Assembly (NCBI GenBank): GCA_045545235.1
Contig: JAZQAN010000009.1
Coordinates: 1 to 35,167, forward strand
Source of the DNA: CAZNKU01 sp045545235
GTDB lineage: Bacteria > Bacillota > Clostridia > Monoglobales > Firm-18
Length of the DNA: 35,167 bases
Reading direction: 5' to 3'
Position numbers and translations under genes: made by a program. This document shows, one piece after another, positions 25,546-35,167 of the stretch (positions are counted from its first letter, which is position 1; each line of letters opens with the position of its first letter). The notes under the pieces were generated by a model that made no database searches, was not told where the DNA came from, and worked only from the letters and a program-made list of their open reading frames with translations.

Positions 25546-28500
25546 ATGAAAAAAATATTAATAAGAATTCTTTCAGTTTTAATTTGTCTTTCTATGATTA
25601 ACCTCCCTGTACTTGGCGTAAGTGCAGATAAGGTGGAAATCACGGAAGATTTCAGTAACTATACCTCGGAAAGCGATTTTGTTCTGGAATGGGGAGTGAA
25701 TAAAACTTCCACTACTTCAACACCGGGACTTTCCGACGGAAGCTATAACATAATCCAGACCGGCAGTATACCCTATCAGGCGGATGGGACAACAAGAAAC
25801 GGTGTGCAGGCACCTGAGGTTTATGCAAAGTTTAACTACGAAAAAGTTGATGCAGAAAATAAAACTGTAACAAAGGCAGTAAAACTTCAGGGTGTTTATG
25901 ATATAACACTTGATGTTGAATATAATCCTCTCACATCCCTTGCGGCATATTATAACATTACCGTAGGTGATCTTGGTGATGGCACATCATTTACCGATAA
26001 GCTTAAAAACACAGGCGTAATGGTACGCCTTGCAAAGGGTAACATAGCGATTTTCAATGCTAAAAGCGCAGCGGCAAACTCTATGAGCGTTGCGACACAC
26101 AGTAAGTCAGCCGACGGTAATAATACTGTTAAATTCACAGTCGATACAATAAACGATAAGGTTAAAGTCGAAATTAACGGTGATACTGACAACATCAGTG
26201 AAGGAAGTACAATGTATCCTCTTGATGCTGTAAACGGCTTTGTAATTCAGAATATGGAACGCTTTGACGTTGGTTCTTTTGTCAAAGTTAAAAAAGTGAC
26301 AGTAAAAGAGCTTGAATCCGAAGCAGGAAATGCAACACACGCAGTTTTAGACAGTCTTCCTGCAAAACTTGCTGAGGATGTTGATAATGTAACAGAAGAC
26401 CTTGTACTTCCTGAAGTAACAGGTATTACTTGGGAATCTTCCGATACTTCAGTTATTTCAAACAGCGGTGCTGTAACAAGAGGAACTGAAGATAAGGAAG
26501 TTAAAATGACTGTAACTGTTGACCTTGGAAACGGTGGCGGCGCATACACAAAGGAATACACAATGACCGTTCCGAAGGCAGAAACACCTGTTATTCCCGA
26601 TGTTCCTGAAGAACCGGAAGAACCGGAGGTACCTGATGCTTCACTTTATAATGTTGTTATAGATTATACAAAGCTTAATGATATAACAGAAATACAGGAT
26701 ATTTCCACAACTTTGGGAACCTATGCAGATGTTAAAGTTACAAAGGGTAAGGGACTTGAAATTATACAGACAAACAGCCTGCCTGTTGTAAACGGTTCAT
26801 CAAACACAAATAAATCACCTTCAATGTACCTTGGTTTCCAGGGGGTTGTAGATGAGGATAAGGAAAACAACACACAACGCCGTATAAGTAAATTCGGCGG
26901 TAAACTTCGTGTAGATATTGACATGGCAGTAAAGTGTGACAGCTATTCCGCACCTGTGGATGGAGTAACCGTAAGCACACCGTTTTACGAAATGATGTAC
27001 GGATATTCTCCCTCGTTGGGAAGTGAAACCTATACAACATTTGCTCATATATATTTCAGACTAAGGACTGCAAGTGCCACCGTTCTTAATACCACAAAGG
27101 CGGCAGACAACAGCATGAGCCCCAATACAATATATTATGAAAAAGAAGTTGATCATAAAATATCTACTGTTGTAGACACTTACAGCAAGGAAGCTGTAAC
27201 GGATATTGACGGTACACAGTCTAAAGGTGAAGCACAGCTTTCATCATATTTCAATGCTTTGTGGCTTACAGGTATGGACAGAATGAAGGTTGGTTCTTAC
27301 CTTAACATTAAAAAAGTTGAAATTTCGCTTTTGGAGGCAAATGATGACTACAACAATGTGGTTGCGAAAATTGACAGCCTTCCTGCATCTTTGGTAGCAG
27401 ACCCAAATGCTGTTACGGAAAACATTGTTTTACCTGAAATCGCAGACGTAAAATGGACAACATCAGACAGCGAAATCTGTGACGAATTCGGTAACATAAA
27501 CAGATGGTACAGCGACAGAAAAGTTACTTTGACTGCTACATACGGTACGGGACATACTGTAATGCATAAGGATTATATCCTTAACATAAAGGCTATGGAT
27601 AACGTGGCTTCAAGGGAAGTTTCATCCGTAAGCGGGGAAGAAATTTCAAACCTTATTGTTTCAGGTGACAAGGTAGCTTGTGAATATAAAGTAGACGAAA
27701 ATGGTCTTAATGTTGTAAAAACCGTAGGTAATGCAGGTGAATACAGCGTTAAATATCCGCTTTTCGGCGATGTAATCCCTTACAGTGCTGATACAAATTC
27801 ATCCTTGTCCATGACAGGATATTCCGGTATTTATGATGTAAGCTTCAGCCTTACACCAAATGTTTCGGATGATAAGCCTGTTTACGTAAATATAGACAAT
27901 GACGATGTTTCAGCCTTCGGACTTGAAGCAGCCAATAATAAAATAAGCCTGAACTGTGAAAACGGTGAAAATATAGCCTTGGTAAAAGAAGATACAAAGG
28001 GCAAAACTTATGATATCACTCTTCGTGCAGATACTGAAAACTGTAAGGTTTGGGTTTTTGTAAACGGTGAACTTAAAACACCATCCATTCAGTTCTTTAA
28101 AAACCCTGTATCCTATTTTGTAAGTCTTTTGGATGTTGTCATTCCCGAAGAATGCGGTGAAAACGACGGTGTTTCGGTAAATAACATTACTGTTACGGAA
28201 TATGTGGGAAATGAAATAGAAATAAAGTCAGGGCTTAAAAATGCACTTGATAAAATTACTTTTACAGATGTAGCAGACAGTGCAACAAATACACAGTCAT
28301 TAAAGAAACTTAAGGAAAATGCAGACGGATATGAAATCAAATGGAGCAGTAACAGCAATCTTGTAGACGTGGAAAGCGGAAACATTTACCACGGCAATGA
28401 AGATGAAACTGTTATAGTATCCGCAGTAATCAGTAAAGACGGCATATATGCCAAAAAGGACTTTTACCTGAATGTAGTTGCCGCAGGAAGTCTTGACGAA

Positions 28501-30801
28501 CAGTTGGAATACTATATTTCCGATCTTCCTCAGACTATAACATCACAGCCTGCCGATGCTATTCAGTACGATATCAATCTTCCGTCAAAACATAACGGAC
28601 TTGATATTAAATGGACATCATCGCACCCTTATGTAATAGGACAAAATGGTGTTTTGAATACATCTGCAACAATTACAGAACCTTTAAAAGTTACTTTGAC
28701 TGCGAATATATCCATAAATGGTACAACAGTTCCGAAAGAATATGAATATACAGTTTTGCCATTCGCAGATGAATATACTGTATACTCAGGCAGGGAACTT
28801 CCTTCATCACTTGCAGTAAACGGAACAGAAAACATAAAGGTTACGGATAATGTGACTGCGACAGTCAATTTCTCGCAAAACGGTGCAGTGAATAACACAG
28901 TTATCATTAAAGATTCAAATGGCAAAGCGGCAGTAAAAATTGTTGTGAATAACAACGAATATTATGTGATTTACGGTAACGGCACAACTGAAAAATACCC
29001 TATGGCTGCAAATACATCAAAAGAGCTTAAGGTAGTTCTTTTACCTGAAGTTTCAAAGGTTGCTGTATGGGACGGTGATGTAAGAATTGCCGATTATGTT
29101 GATACAGTATCCGAAATATGCGACTTTGCAGGATTTGACGTGGTAGGTGACGATATTGCCGTTAACAGCACTTCTGTAAAAACAGACCTTTACGGCATGC
29201 TTGGAATTAATCTTTCGAATGTTGACTATTTCGCACCTTTTGCAAAGGGTGTTGTAAAAGAAAGCAAAGCTCTGGTAAATGAAACAGTAATTCCATGTAA
29301 TGTAAGCTGGGTATCTTCTGATGCTTCACTTATGTCAGACAACGGTACAGTTACAGTACCTGATACATATAAATTTGTAACAATGACACTTACACTTTCC
29401 GTAAATGGAAATGAAGATGTAAAACTTTCAGTTCCCGTGACTTTCGCAGTAGCTTGTGATAAGGCTAAAAATATCCTTGCAGGAAGTGATGCAAAGGCTA
29501 CTACAATGGATAAGCCGGGATTCCCCATAGTGTATGCAACAGACAATGACGTAAACACAGTATACGGTGTTTCAAATGTTGCCAAAAAGCCTGTTGTTTC
29601 ATTTGATATGGGCAGTGTAAAATATGTAAACAGCATTTACCTGAGTGAAGATGTTTCAAATGCAGGCGAAGGCTTGAAGTCATACGTTCTGAGCTATTCA
29701 AAAGACGGTGAAAGCTGGAATGTTATCAAAACAGGAACAGTTACAAAGCCACAGGATTATTTAATTGCTTTCGGAAATGTTGAAGCACGTTATTTCAAAC
29801 TTGAAATAACAGACGCATATACAAAAGATGTATACTTTAATGAAATAGAAGCATACCTTTTCGGTACAAGCGGGGATTTGGTACAACTTGAACTTGACCT
29901 TATAGATCTTGGCGTTGAAAGTACTGTTACTTCCGACCTTGAACTTCCGAAAGTCGGTGCATTCGGTACATCTTTGGTATGGTCAACAAATAATGCAGAA
30001 ATCATATCTGCAGATGGTAAAGTTACAAGACCAGAAAAGGGTACGACAGTAAAACTTACCGTAAAAGCAGTATGTGACGGTGTGGAATACACAAGGGATT
30101 TTGCTCTTTATGTAAGTGGTAAAAAAGCTGCAGGCGGCAGTGCAGGTGGTGGCGGCGGTGCTGCAGGTGGCGTAGGTGGTACAGGTACTTCAACAGTTCC
30201 CGGCTTCGCGGTAACAGATGTTCCGAAAGCAGAGGAAGAAGTAACAGTGACTCCTGAAGAAAATGTATTTGCCGATATGGATGAAAACCATTGGGCATAC
30301 GAAAATGTTAAAAAGCTTAAAGAACTTGGTATAGTAAACGGTGATGAAAAGGGTAACTTCAATCCATCATCAAATGTAACTCGAGAACAGTTCCTTAAAA
30401 TGCTTGTGGAAGCTTTAGGTATAACACCTGTATATTCAAAAACATCATTTGCTGATGTTGACGGAAATGCATGGTATGCATCTTATGTATCGGCAGGTAC
30501 AGATGCAGGTATTATAAACGGTATCACTTCGGAAACATTCGGCGTAGGTTCTGAAATTTCACGTCAGGATATGGCTGTTATGATTCTTCGTGTTCTTAAT
30601 ATGAAGAATGTAGAAACAAGTGTATCCGACAGCGAATTTAAAGACGATACATCAATTTCCGACTATGCTAAAGATGCAGTTTACTCAGTACGTTCAGCAG
30701 GTATTATAGAGGGTTATGAGGGTATGTTTAATCCGAAAAATTCTCTTACACGTGCCGAGGCTGCAACAGTTATTATAAAACTTTTGGACTTGTTGAAATA
30801 A
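25546..30801 (+). CDS. Giant modular surface protein: lectin-like and Ig-like repeats, F5/8 domain, three SLH domains
   Basis: The 1751-aa product has a signal peptide and then alternates concanavalin-like domains (about 27-260, 378-600, 685-885, 1072-1235) with atrophied-Ig (aBig_2-like) modules marked by W(E/T/S)SSxxxxI (about 265-343, 603-680, 891-978, 983-1071, 1236-1305, 1449-1525). An F5/8/CBM32-like domain lies at about 1307-1442, an acidic Pro/Glu linker at about 347-370 and a Gly/Ala linker at 1527-1547. SLH repeats fill 1573-1751 with TREQ, SRQD and TRAE. No hydrolase or lyase motif is visible. It should be a wall-bound glycan-binding scaffold. AGGAGG at 25531-25536 overlaps the previous stop; an ATG at 25539 is out of frame and too close. 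Confidence 0.85.
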   Translation: MKKILIRILSVLICLSMINLPVLGVSADKVEITEDFSNYTSESDFVLEWGVNKTSTTSTPGLSDGSYNIIQTGSIPYQADGTTRNGVQAPEVYAKFNYEKVDAENKTVTKAVKLQGVYDITLDVEYNPLTSLAAYYNITVGDLGDGTSFTDKLKNTGVMVRLAKGNIAIFNAKSAAANSMSVATHSKSADGNNTVKFTVDTINDKVKVEINGDTDNISEGSTMYPLDAVNGFVIQNMERFDVGSFVKVKKVTVKELESEAGNATHAVLDSLPAKLAEDVDNVTEDLVLPEVTGITWESSDTSVISNSGAVTRGTEDKEVKMTVTVDLGNGGGAYTKEYTMTVPKAETPVIPDVPEEPEEPEVPDASLYNVVIDYTKLNDITEIQDISTTLGTYADVKVTKGKGLEIIQTNSLPVVNGSSNTNKSPSMYLGFQGVVDEDKENNTQRRISKFGGKLRVDIDMAVKCDSYSAPVDGVTVSTPFYEMMYGYSPSLGSETYTTFAHIYFRLRTASATVLNTTKAADNSMSPNTIYYEKEVDHKISTVVDTYSKEAVTDIDGTQSKGEAQLSSYFNALWLTGMDRMKVGSYLNIKKVEISLLEANDDYNNVVAKIDSLPASLVADPNAVTENIVLPEIADVKWTTSDSEICDEFGNINRWYSDRKVTLTATYGTGHTVMHKDYILNIKAMDNVASREVSSVSGEEISNLIVSGDKVACEYKVDENGLNVVKTVGNAGEYSVKYPLFGDVIPYSADTNSSLSMTGYSGIYDVSFSLTPNVSDDKPVYVNIDNDDVSAFGLEAANNKISLNCENGENIALVKEDTKGKTYDITLRADTENCKVWVFVNGELKTPSIQFFKNPVSYFVSLLDVVIPEECGENDGVSVNNITVTEYVGNEIEIKSGLKNALDKITFTDVADSATNTQSLKKLKENADGYEIKWSSNSNLVDVESGNIYHGNEDETVIVSAVISKDGIYAKKDFYLNVVAAGSLDEQLEYYISDLPQTITSQPADAIQYDINLPSKHNGLDIKWTSSHPYVIGQNGVLNTSATITEPLKVTLTANISINGTTVPKEYEYTVLPFADEYTVYSGRELPSSLAVNGTENIKVTDNVTATVNFSQNGAVNNTVIIKDSNGKAAVKIVVNNNEYYVIYGNGTTEKYPMAANTSKELKVVLLPEVSKVAVWDGDVRIADYVDTVSEICDFAGFDVVGDDIAVNSTSVKTDLYGMLGINLSNVDYFAPFAKGVVKESKALVNETVIPCNVSWVSSDASLMSDNGTVTVPDTYKFVTMTLTLSVNGNEDVKLSVPVTFAVACDKAKNILAGSDAKATTMDKPGFPIVYATDNDVNTVYGVSNVAKKPVVSFDMGSVKYVNSIYLSEDVSNAGEGLKSYVLSYSKDGESWNVIKTGTVTKPQDYLIAFGNVEARYFKLEITDAYTKDVYFNEIEAYLFGTSGDLVQLELDLIDLGVESTVTSDLELPKVGAFGTSLVWSTNNAEIISADGKVTRPEKGTTVKLTVKAVCDGVEYTRDFALYVSGKKAAGGSAGGGGGAAGGVGGTGTSTVPGFAVTDVPKAEEEVTVTPEENVFADMDENHWAYENVKKLKELGIVNGDEKGNFNPSSNVTREQFLKMLVEALGITPVYSKTSFADVDGNAWYASYVSAGTDAGIINGITSETFGVGSEISRQDMAVMILRVLNMKNVETSVSDSEFKDDTSISDYAKDAVYSVRSAGIIEGYEGMFNPKNSLTRAEAATVIIKLLDLLK

Positions 30802-30817
30802 AGGGGAGGAGTTTAAA

Positions 30818-33800
30818 ATGAAAAGACTAATTACATTTGCTCTTCTTATATGTTTGTTACTTACAATTACACCTATATCTGCCTCCGCTTCACAGGAGGC
30901 AGATTTGAGCGAACTTATTACATATGACCAGCCAGATAATTGGGATGACTATGTAATAGATTCCGACCCTATGCAGATTTCCGACGAAGAATTTTTCGGT
31001 GTATGGGATAAGGATTTGGAAAAATGGACCTCAAAGCCATATTTCCGCTATGATGAATTTGCTGATATGCTTCCTGTAAAGGAAGCTGTAATGGAAGGCG
31101 ATTATGAACGTGCGAAGGATGAACTTTTAATTTACTATCAGTACGTTGCACCTGACCGTTCCGAGGCACAGGCTACACATCCCGGTAAAGTAAAACGTAT
31201 GTCCAGCCTTGCACTTGAAAAAAATATGTATTATGTAAATGCCATGAACGGTAGCATAATAAATTTTTTCAACGTTGATAATGAATTTAAGGAACACCGA
31301 ATTGACGTTCTTGCGGCATTCAGTCAGAAAACAGTTGTGGGTATTGAACAGACACGAGGTTTTGTAATTAACTCTATTGATAAATTTAATACAGAGGCGG
31401 AAATATATTCCCGTGAATCACAATACGCACCGCGTCTTGAACTTATAGTGAATGGTATGCCTGTTGTATATACATCTACAAAGGACGCTATGGTGCAGGG
31501 CGGTATATACGGCGAAAACAATTTCGGTAGTGATGAAATTATGTATGTCCGTGAAAGCGGTACATATCAGAATTTTAACGAAAATACAAAGCGTGCATAT
31601 ATTGCCTTTGATATTTCGAATCTTAAATCAACTGACATTGTTTCAGGTGCTACACTTATCCTGACAGGGCGTAATGCATCGGGCACAGGTGAAAAGGAGC
31701 TTGGTGTATATTGCCTTTTCGATATGTCATTCGATGAAACGTCAATAAAGTTCAATGACTATTCCGACTGTATGCTGTGGTCGGAAAATGACAATGACAC
31801 ATGGGACTATATAACATCAAATTACGGCGCTGTTAAGGGGAAAGCCTGCTTTTATCACAGAGGTGACGAGCTTTCATATGTTGCCAGCATGTACAGCTAT
31901 ACTCATGAACCGAGATATGCCTATACTTTTATAAGACAGCAAATGGGACTTGTATATAACGTAGGCTTTAACAACAGTGTGTATAATGCTCTTGATACTT
32001 CAAGGCATATTGCCAATGCAACAAAATCTCTTTTCTGGGTAATTGACAGCGAGTATATGACCGGTGAATATCTGACCGCTATGTTAAAAACATGGTGGCT
32101 TATGACAGATTACCTTGTAAACATATACTACGGAACAGCTACAAATAACTGGGGCACTTATGCTACACAGGGGGTGTACTCACTACTTGCACGTTTCCCT
32201 GAACTTGAAGTATTTGACGAATGGTATGAAATAACGAGCAGGGAAAACGAAAGACTTTGTAAAGTTTTCATTCAGGAAGACGGTCTTCCCATAGAGCTTG
32301 CACAGGGTTATCTTAATACAATTATCAGTTCTCTTGAAGAACCTTTGAAAATTGCACAGTATACGGGAATTGATGTACCCTATAACCAGGATGTGTATGA
32401 CAGTATATACACACTTTTGGAAGGCTATATTTATTGCTCAGCTCCGGGGTTCAGAGGCACTAATATAGGTGACTCAAATGACTATACGGCTACGGCTCAT
32501 TCAAGAATAACATATTGGTATAACAATATGTTCCGTGATAACCCTATGTTCGAATATGTTGCCACAAACGGCGTTTCAGGGAAGATGCCTGAAAATCCAA
32601 CAACAAACTATCCTGTAACAGCACGTACATTTATGCGTGAATCATGGGATAAGGATGCAAGATGGATGGCATTTATAGCTACTGGCAGCGGTTCACACGG
32701 ACATAAGGATATGCTTTCCGTTTCCATGTTCTATAAGAGCAGGTATCTTCTTATAGACCCGGCATACGGTTCAACACTTACTGACGACAGCCATACTGTT
32801 ATGAGCAGTGTGCCTATGCACAACCTTGTAACCGTAGACGGCAGGAACTATGATGATATATCAAATGCAGTAACAGAAAAATTTGAAAGTAATAAATACT
32901 ATGATTTCATAGAATACAGCGGAAATTACTACACAGGCTATGACCAGCACAGAAGTGTACTTTTCCTTAAAAATCAGGGATTTTGGATTATTGCGGATTA
33001 TTTGAATCCCGAAGATAAGGAAACTGTTCATTCGTATGAACAAAACTGGCAGATGCTTCCTGAAGCAGGCATAAAAATAGATGAGGATGATTTTGAAGTA
33101 CGCAGTGACTTCGGGGATGTAAACGTGCTTGTTGCTCCTGTGGGCATAGATGGTATGACATCTTACCTTGAAGATACAAAGTTTGCACCTATTGCAGGTT
33201 CGTTCTCGGATAATAAAAAGGCTGTTCTTCAAAGAGTACAAAATGGTGTTGTAAATTATAATACACTTATTTTGCCCAGGGATATAAACGAGGATTTTGA
33301 AGTGGAATCCGAGCTTATAGACACGGGTATAGAGGGTGCAAATGCATTTGCCGCAAAGGTGAAAAGTACACTTACGGGAAAAACAGGATATTACTATTTC
33401 TATCATCTTAACAATGAAGATTTAAAACAAACTGTAAATGTTGCTCACTTTAAAACAGATGCATCAACCTTGCTTATAGAAACAGATGAGGACGGAAATA
33501 TTCTTTCCACATTCCTTGCGGATGCTGCCTTCCTTGAGGACACAACTAAAGCTGAACCTGTACTTTTTAAGAGCAACGGTGAAACAGAAGCAATATCTTA
33601 TGAGAAAAAAGGACAGGGAATGAATATTTATTCCTCAACTCTTGATAGCGAAAGCGTAAAGAATGTAACTGTTTTTGCAGAAAATGTGTCTTCAATAAAG
33701 CTTAACGGTGAATTACTTGATACAAAAAAATCAGGTAAATATGCTTACTTCGGCGGTGAACCCATAGTAGAAGGCACAACCGAGGATGAAGAAATATCGG

Positions 33801-34492
33801 ATAATACATCTACACAAAAGCCGACACACGGCGGAGGAAGCTCGGGCAGTGGTGGAGGAGGTGCAGTTATTAAGCCTCCTGTAAGGGAAGAAGAACCCCA
33901 GCCTGTAACCCCACCTGAAGAACCTGAAAAGGAAGAAAAACCGGTGGTGATGGCACCAAAATTTGATGATGTTAAGGAAGCTGACTGGTATTTTGAATAT
34001 GTAACAGAGCTTGCAGGCAGGAATATTGTATCAGGTGTGGGCAACGGTAATTTTGCACCAAATGATAATGTTACCCGTGAACAGTTCCTTAAAATGATAA
34101 TTGAAGCATCGGGAATAGAGACAGAAGAGGCAGAAAACACATTTGCCGATGTTGCTGACGAATGGTATAAGGAATATGTACTTAAGGCTAAAAGCCTTGG
34201 TATAGTAAACGGTATTTCCGATACCGAGTTTGGCATAGGTTCGAACATAACACGTCAGGATATGGCTGTTATGATAAGCCGTACAATAGAAAAATCAGGT
34301 ATTGAAATTACCATGACTGATGTATCGGGCTTTGCAGATGAAGATAAAATTTCAGACTATGCAAAGGACGCAGTAACATTTATGAAATCCATAGGTCTTA
34401 TCGAAGGTTATAACAATGAATACAGACCTAACGATAATTTAACAAGAGCAGAAGCTGCAAAGGTTATATGCGAATTAATAAAGCTATTTTAA
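30818..34492 (+). CDS. SLH-anchored heparinase II/III-type lyase with inserted DNRLRE/CBM96-like domain
   Basis: The 1224-aa product has a signal peptide, a short lyase-type N-terminal helix region (about 60-115), then a DNRLRE/CBM96-like beta module (about 205-315; GENNFGSDEIMYVRES; KRAYIAFDISNLKS). The alpha/alpha toroid (about 325-600) and heparinase II/III beta-sandwich (about 610-950) follow. Candidate active-site residues include His627 and His629 in GSHGHKD, followed by LLIDPAYGS. A Gly-then-Pro/Glu linker (about 1003-1046) leads to SLH repeats at 1047-1224 (TREQ, TRQD, TRAE). It should be a wall-bound polysaccharide lyase for a uronic-acid polymer; substrate unknown. It is only distantly like the lyase at 11167, which lacks SLH domains. 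It is the last gene of operon 2. Confidence 0.87.
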   Translation: MKRLITFALLICLLLTITPISASASQEADLSELITYDQPDNWDDYVIDSDPMQISDEEFFGVWDKDLEKWTSKPYFRYDEFADMLPVKEAVMEGDYERAKDELLIYYQYVAPDRSEAQATHPGKVKRMSSLALEKNMYYVNAMNGSIINFFNVDNEFKEHRIDVLAAFSQKTVVGIEQTRGFVINSIDKFNTEAEIYSRESQYAPRLELIVNGMPVVYTSTKDAMVQGGIYGENNFGSDEIMYVRESGTYQNFNENTKRAYIAFDISNLKSTDIVSGATLILTGRNASGTGEKELGVYCLFDMSFDETSIKFNDYSDCMLWSENDNDTWDYITSNYGAVKGKACFYHRGDELSYVASMYSYTHEPRYAYTFIRQQMGLVYNVGFNNSVYNALDTSRHIANATKSLFWVIDSEYMTGEYLTAMLKTWWLMTDYLVNIYYGTATNNWGTYATQGVYSLLARFPELEVFDEWYEITSRENERLCKVFIQEDGLPIELAQGYLNTIISSLEEPLKIAQYTGIDVPYNQDVYDSIYTLLEGYIYCSAPGFRGTNIGDSNDYTATAHSRITYWYNNMFRDNPMFEYVATNGVSGKMPENPTTNYPVTARTFMRESWDKDARWMAFIATGSGSHGHKDMLSVSMFYKSRYLLIDPAYGSTLTDDSHTVMSSVPMHNLVTVDGRNYDDISNAVTEKFESNKYYDFIEYSGNYYTGYDQHRSVLFLKNQGFWIIADYLNPEDKETVHSYEQNWQMLPEAGIKIDEDDFEVRSDFGDVNVLVAPVGIDGMTSYLEDTKFAPIAGSFSDNKKAVLQRVQNGVVNYNTLILPRDINEDFEVESELIDTGIEGANAFAAKVKSTLTGKTGYYYFYHLNNEDLKQTVNVAHFKTDASTLLIETDEDGNILSTFLADAAFLEDTTKAEPVLFKSNGETEAISYEKKGQGMNIYSSTLDSESVKNVTVFAENVSSIKLNGELLDTKKSGKYAYFGGEPIVEGTTEDEEISDNTSTQKPTHGGGSSGSGGGGAVIKPPVREEEPQPVTPPEEPEKEEKPVVMAPKFDDVKEADWYFEYVTELAGRNIVSGVGNGNFAPNDNVTREQFLKMIIEASGIETEEAENTFADVADEWYKEYVLKAKSLGIVNGISDTEFGIGSNITRQDMAVMISRTIEKSGIEITMTDVSGFADEDKISDYAKDAVTFMKSIGLIEGYNNEYRPNDNLTRAEAAKVICELIKLF

Positions 34493-34590
34493 AATTTATT
34501 ATTGCGTTTTAAAGTGGTTAAAATGCACCCCATTAATACTGTACGAGGTGTATTGTATTAAACATTAAGTCCAATGCCAAGATAAGTTGA

Positions 34591-34630
34591 CAAACCTGTT
34601 TCAAAAAAGAAACAGGTTTGTTGCTTTTTA
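34591..34630 (+). terminator. Terminator of operon 2
   Basis: CAAACCTGTTTC (34591-34602) pairs perfectly with GAAACAGGTTTG (34609-34620), followed by TTGCTTTTT. It lies about 100 bp after the last stop; 34493-34590 holds nothing recognisable. Confidence 0.9.
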
Positions 34631-34659
34631 TATAAATAATTTAATAGACATTCATTAAA

Positions 34660-34691
34660 CCATAGTAATTGAAAAATTATTATGGTTTTTT
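34660..34691 (+). terminator. Second hairpin terminator before the recombinase remnant
   Basis: CCATAGTAAT (34660-34669) pairs with ATTATTATGG (34676-34685) with one weak pair, followed by six T. It insulates the recombinase fragment from operon 2. Confidence 0.7.
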
Positions 34692-34730
34692 CATAAATAA
34701 ATATAAAAAAATAAGAAAGAAGGTTATAAT

Positions 34731-35167
34731 ATGAAATATAACATTGAAATTAAAAGTGCTATAAGAAATCAATTTATGGAAGGTACATCAAAAATGGCAA
34801 AAAGAATTTGCTATGGATATACACAGGATCAAAAAAGGAAATTTAATAATAGATGAAGAAAAAGCTATAATTATTAAAAAAATATTTGAAAGTTATTTAT
34901 CAGGTTTTAGTTTAGGACAAATATCAGATGATTTATACCAATTAAATATTAAGTCGCCGACAGGAAAAGATAAGTGGAATAGAGAGGCAATAGACAAAAT
35001 TCTTTCTAATGAAAAATATATTGGTGCAGTCATTTTGCAGAAAACCATTTCTGAATGTGGTGTTCAATTTGTCAATAAAGGTTTTGAAGATAAGTATTTG
35101 ACAACAAATTCTCACCCTGCTATTATTTCTGTGGAAACCTTTAAAAATGTTCAGGAGGAAAAGCTTA
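34731..35167 (+). pseudogene. Large serine recombinase fragment, frameshifted, continuing past the window
   Basis: ATG 34731, with AAGAAGG upstream, encodes EGTSKMAKRICYGYTQD and then runs to TGA 34854-34856 in the wrong frame. One frame over, from about 34832, GNLIIDEEKAIIIKKIFES, SPTGKDKWNREAIDKILSNE and KYIGAVILQKT continue the Recombinase domain typical of large serine integrases to the window end. The shift falls at a run of six A (34831-34836). The N-terminal resolvase domain with the catalytic Ser is absent upstream. It is therefore a dead integrase remnant, a scar of an integrated element; a sequencing error at the A run would not restore the missing N-terminus. Confidence 0.85.

Noticed and set aside
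30056..30362. Two long minus-strand frames opposite the Gly-rich linker of the 25546 gene
   Set aside because: They are reverse-strand shadows of GGT/GCA-rich linker codons, with low-complexity Pro/Leu/His products.

Overview
The window reads as chromosomal DNA of a low-GC Gram-positive anaerobe (Bacillota, probably a gut Clostridia lineage). The evidence is strong AGGAGG-type ribosome binding sites, AT-rich codons, many signal peptides, S-layer homology (SLH) domains instead of sortase signals, and Gly-rich linkers. I did not identify the species. SLH-bearing glycan-degrading proteins of this kind are known from taxa such as Monoglobus, but that comparison is only a guess.

Layout. 1-199: end of a four-helix-bundle (23S rRNA intervening-sequence type) gene, followed by hairpin terminators. 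624-3029: an AraC regulator divergent from a cytoplasmic GH27 alpha-galactosidase. 3063-4867: a degraded stretch in which an SLH gene with a nonsense codon is fused by deletion to the 3' part of a GH20 hexosaminidase gene, which ends near an 18-bp palindrome and a transposase-like HTH remnant. 5175-6002: a single-gene GH16 unit with its own operator-like site and terminator. 6318-19212: operon 1, an AraC regulator followed by five secreted proteins spaced 12-19 bp apart. 19220-20001: terminator, an orphan SLH fragment and an AAA ATPase (DUF4143-type) remnant. 20008-20745: a third AraC gene, divergent from operon 2. 20866-34492: operon 2, with a BNR/Asp-box sialidase-like protein, an N-acetylneuraminate-lyase-type aldolase and three large secreted SLH proteins. 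34591-35167: terminators and a frameshifted large serine recombinase fragment cut by the window end.

How it may work together (inference). This looks like a Gram-positive polysaccharide utilisation region. Two secreted heparinase II/III-type lyases would cut a uronic-acid-containing polymer at the surface. Large lectin/Ig-like proteins with SLH domains would hold enzymes and glycan at the wall. Intracellular GH27, GH16, the BNR protein and the aldolase would process imported fragments. Three AraC regulators would give local control. The mix of activities (GH27, GH20 remnant, GH16, heparinase-like, sialate-lyase-like) would suit host mucin or glycosaminoglycan glycans, but the substrate is not proven. 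No transporter, tRNA, rRNA or CRISPR array was seen. The AraC/GH27/pseudogene stretch (1-5160) looks more AT-rich than the two operons; this is an impression, not a count.
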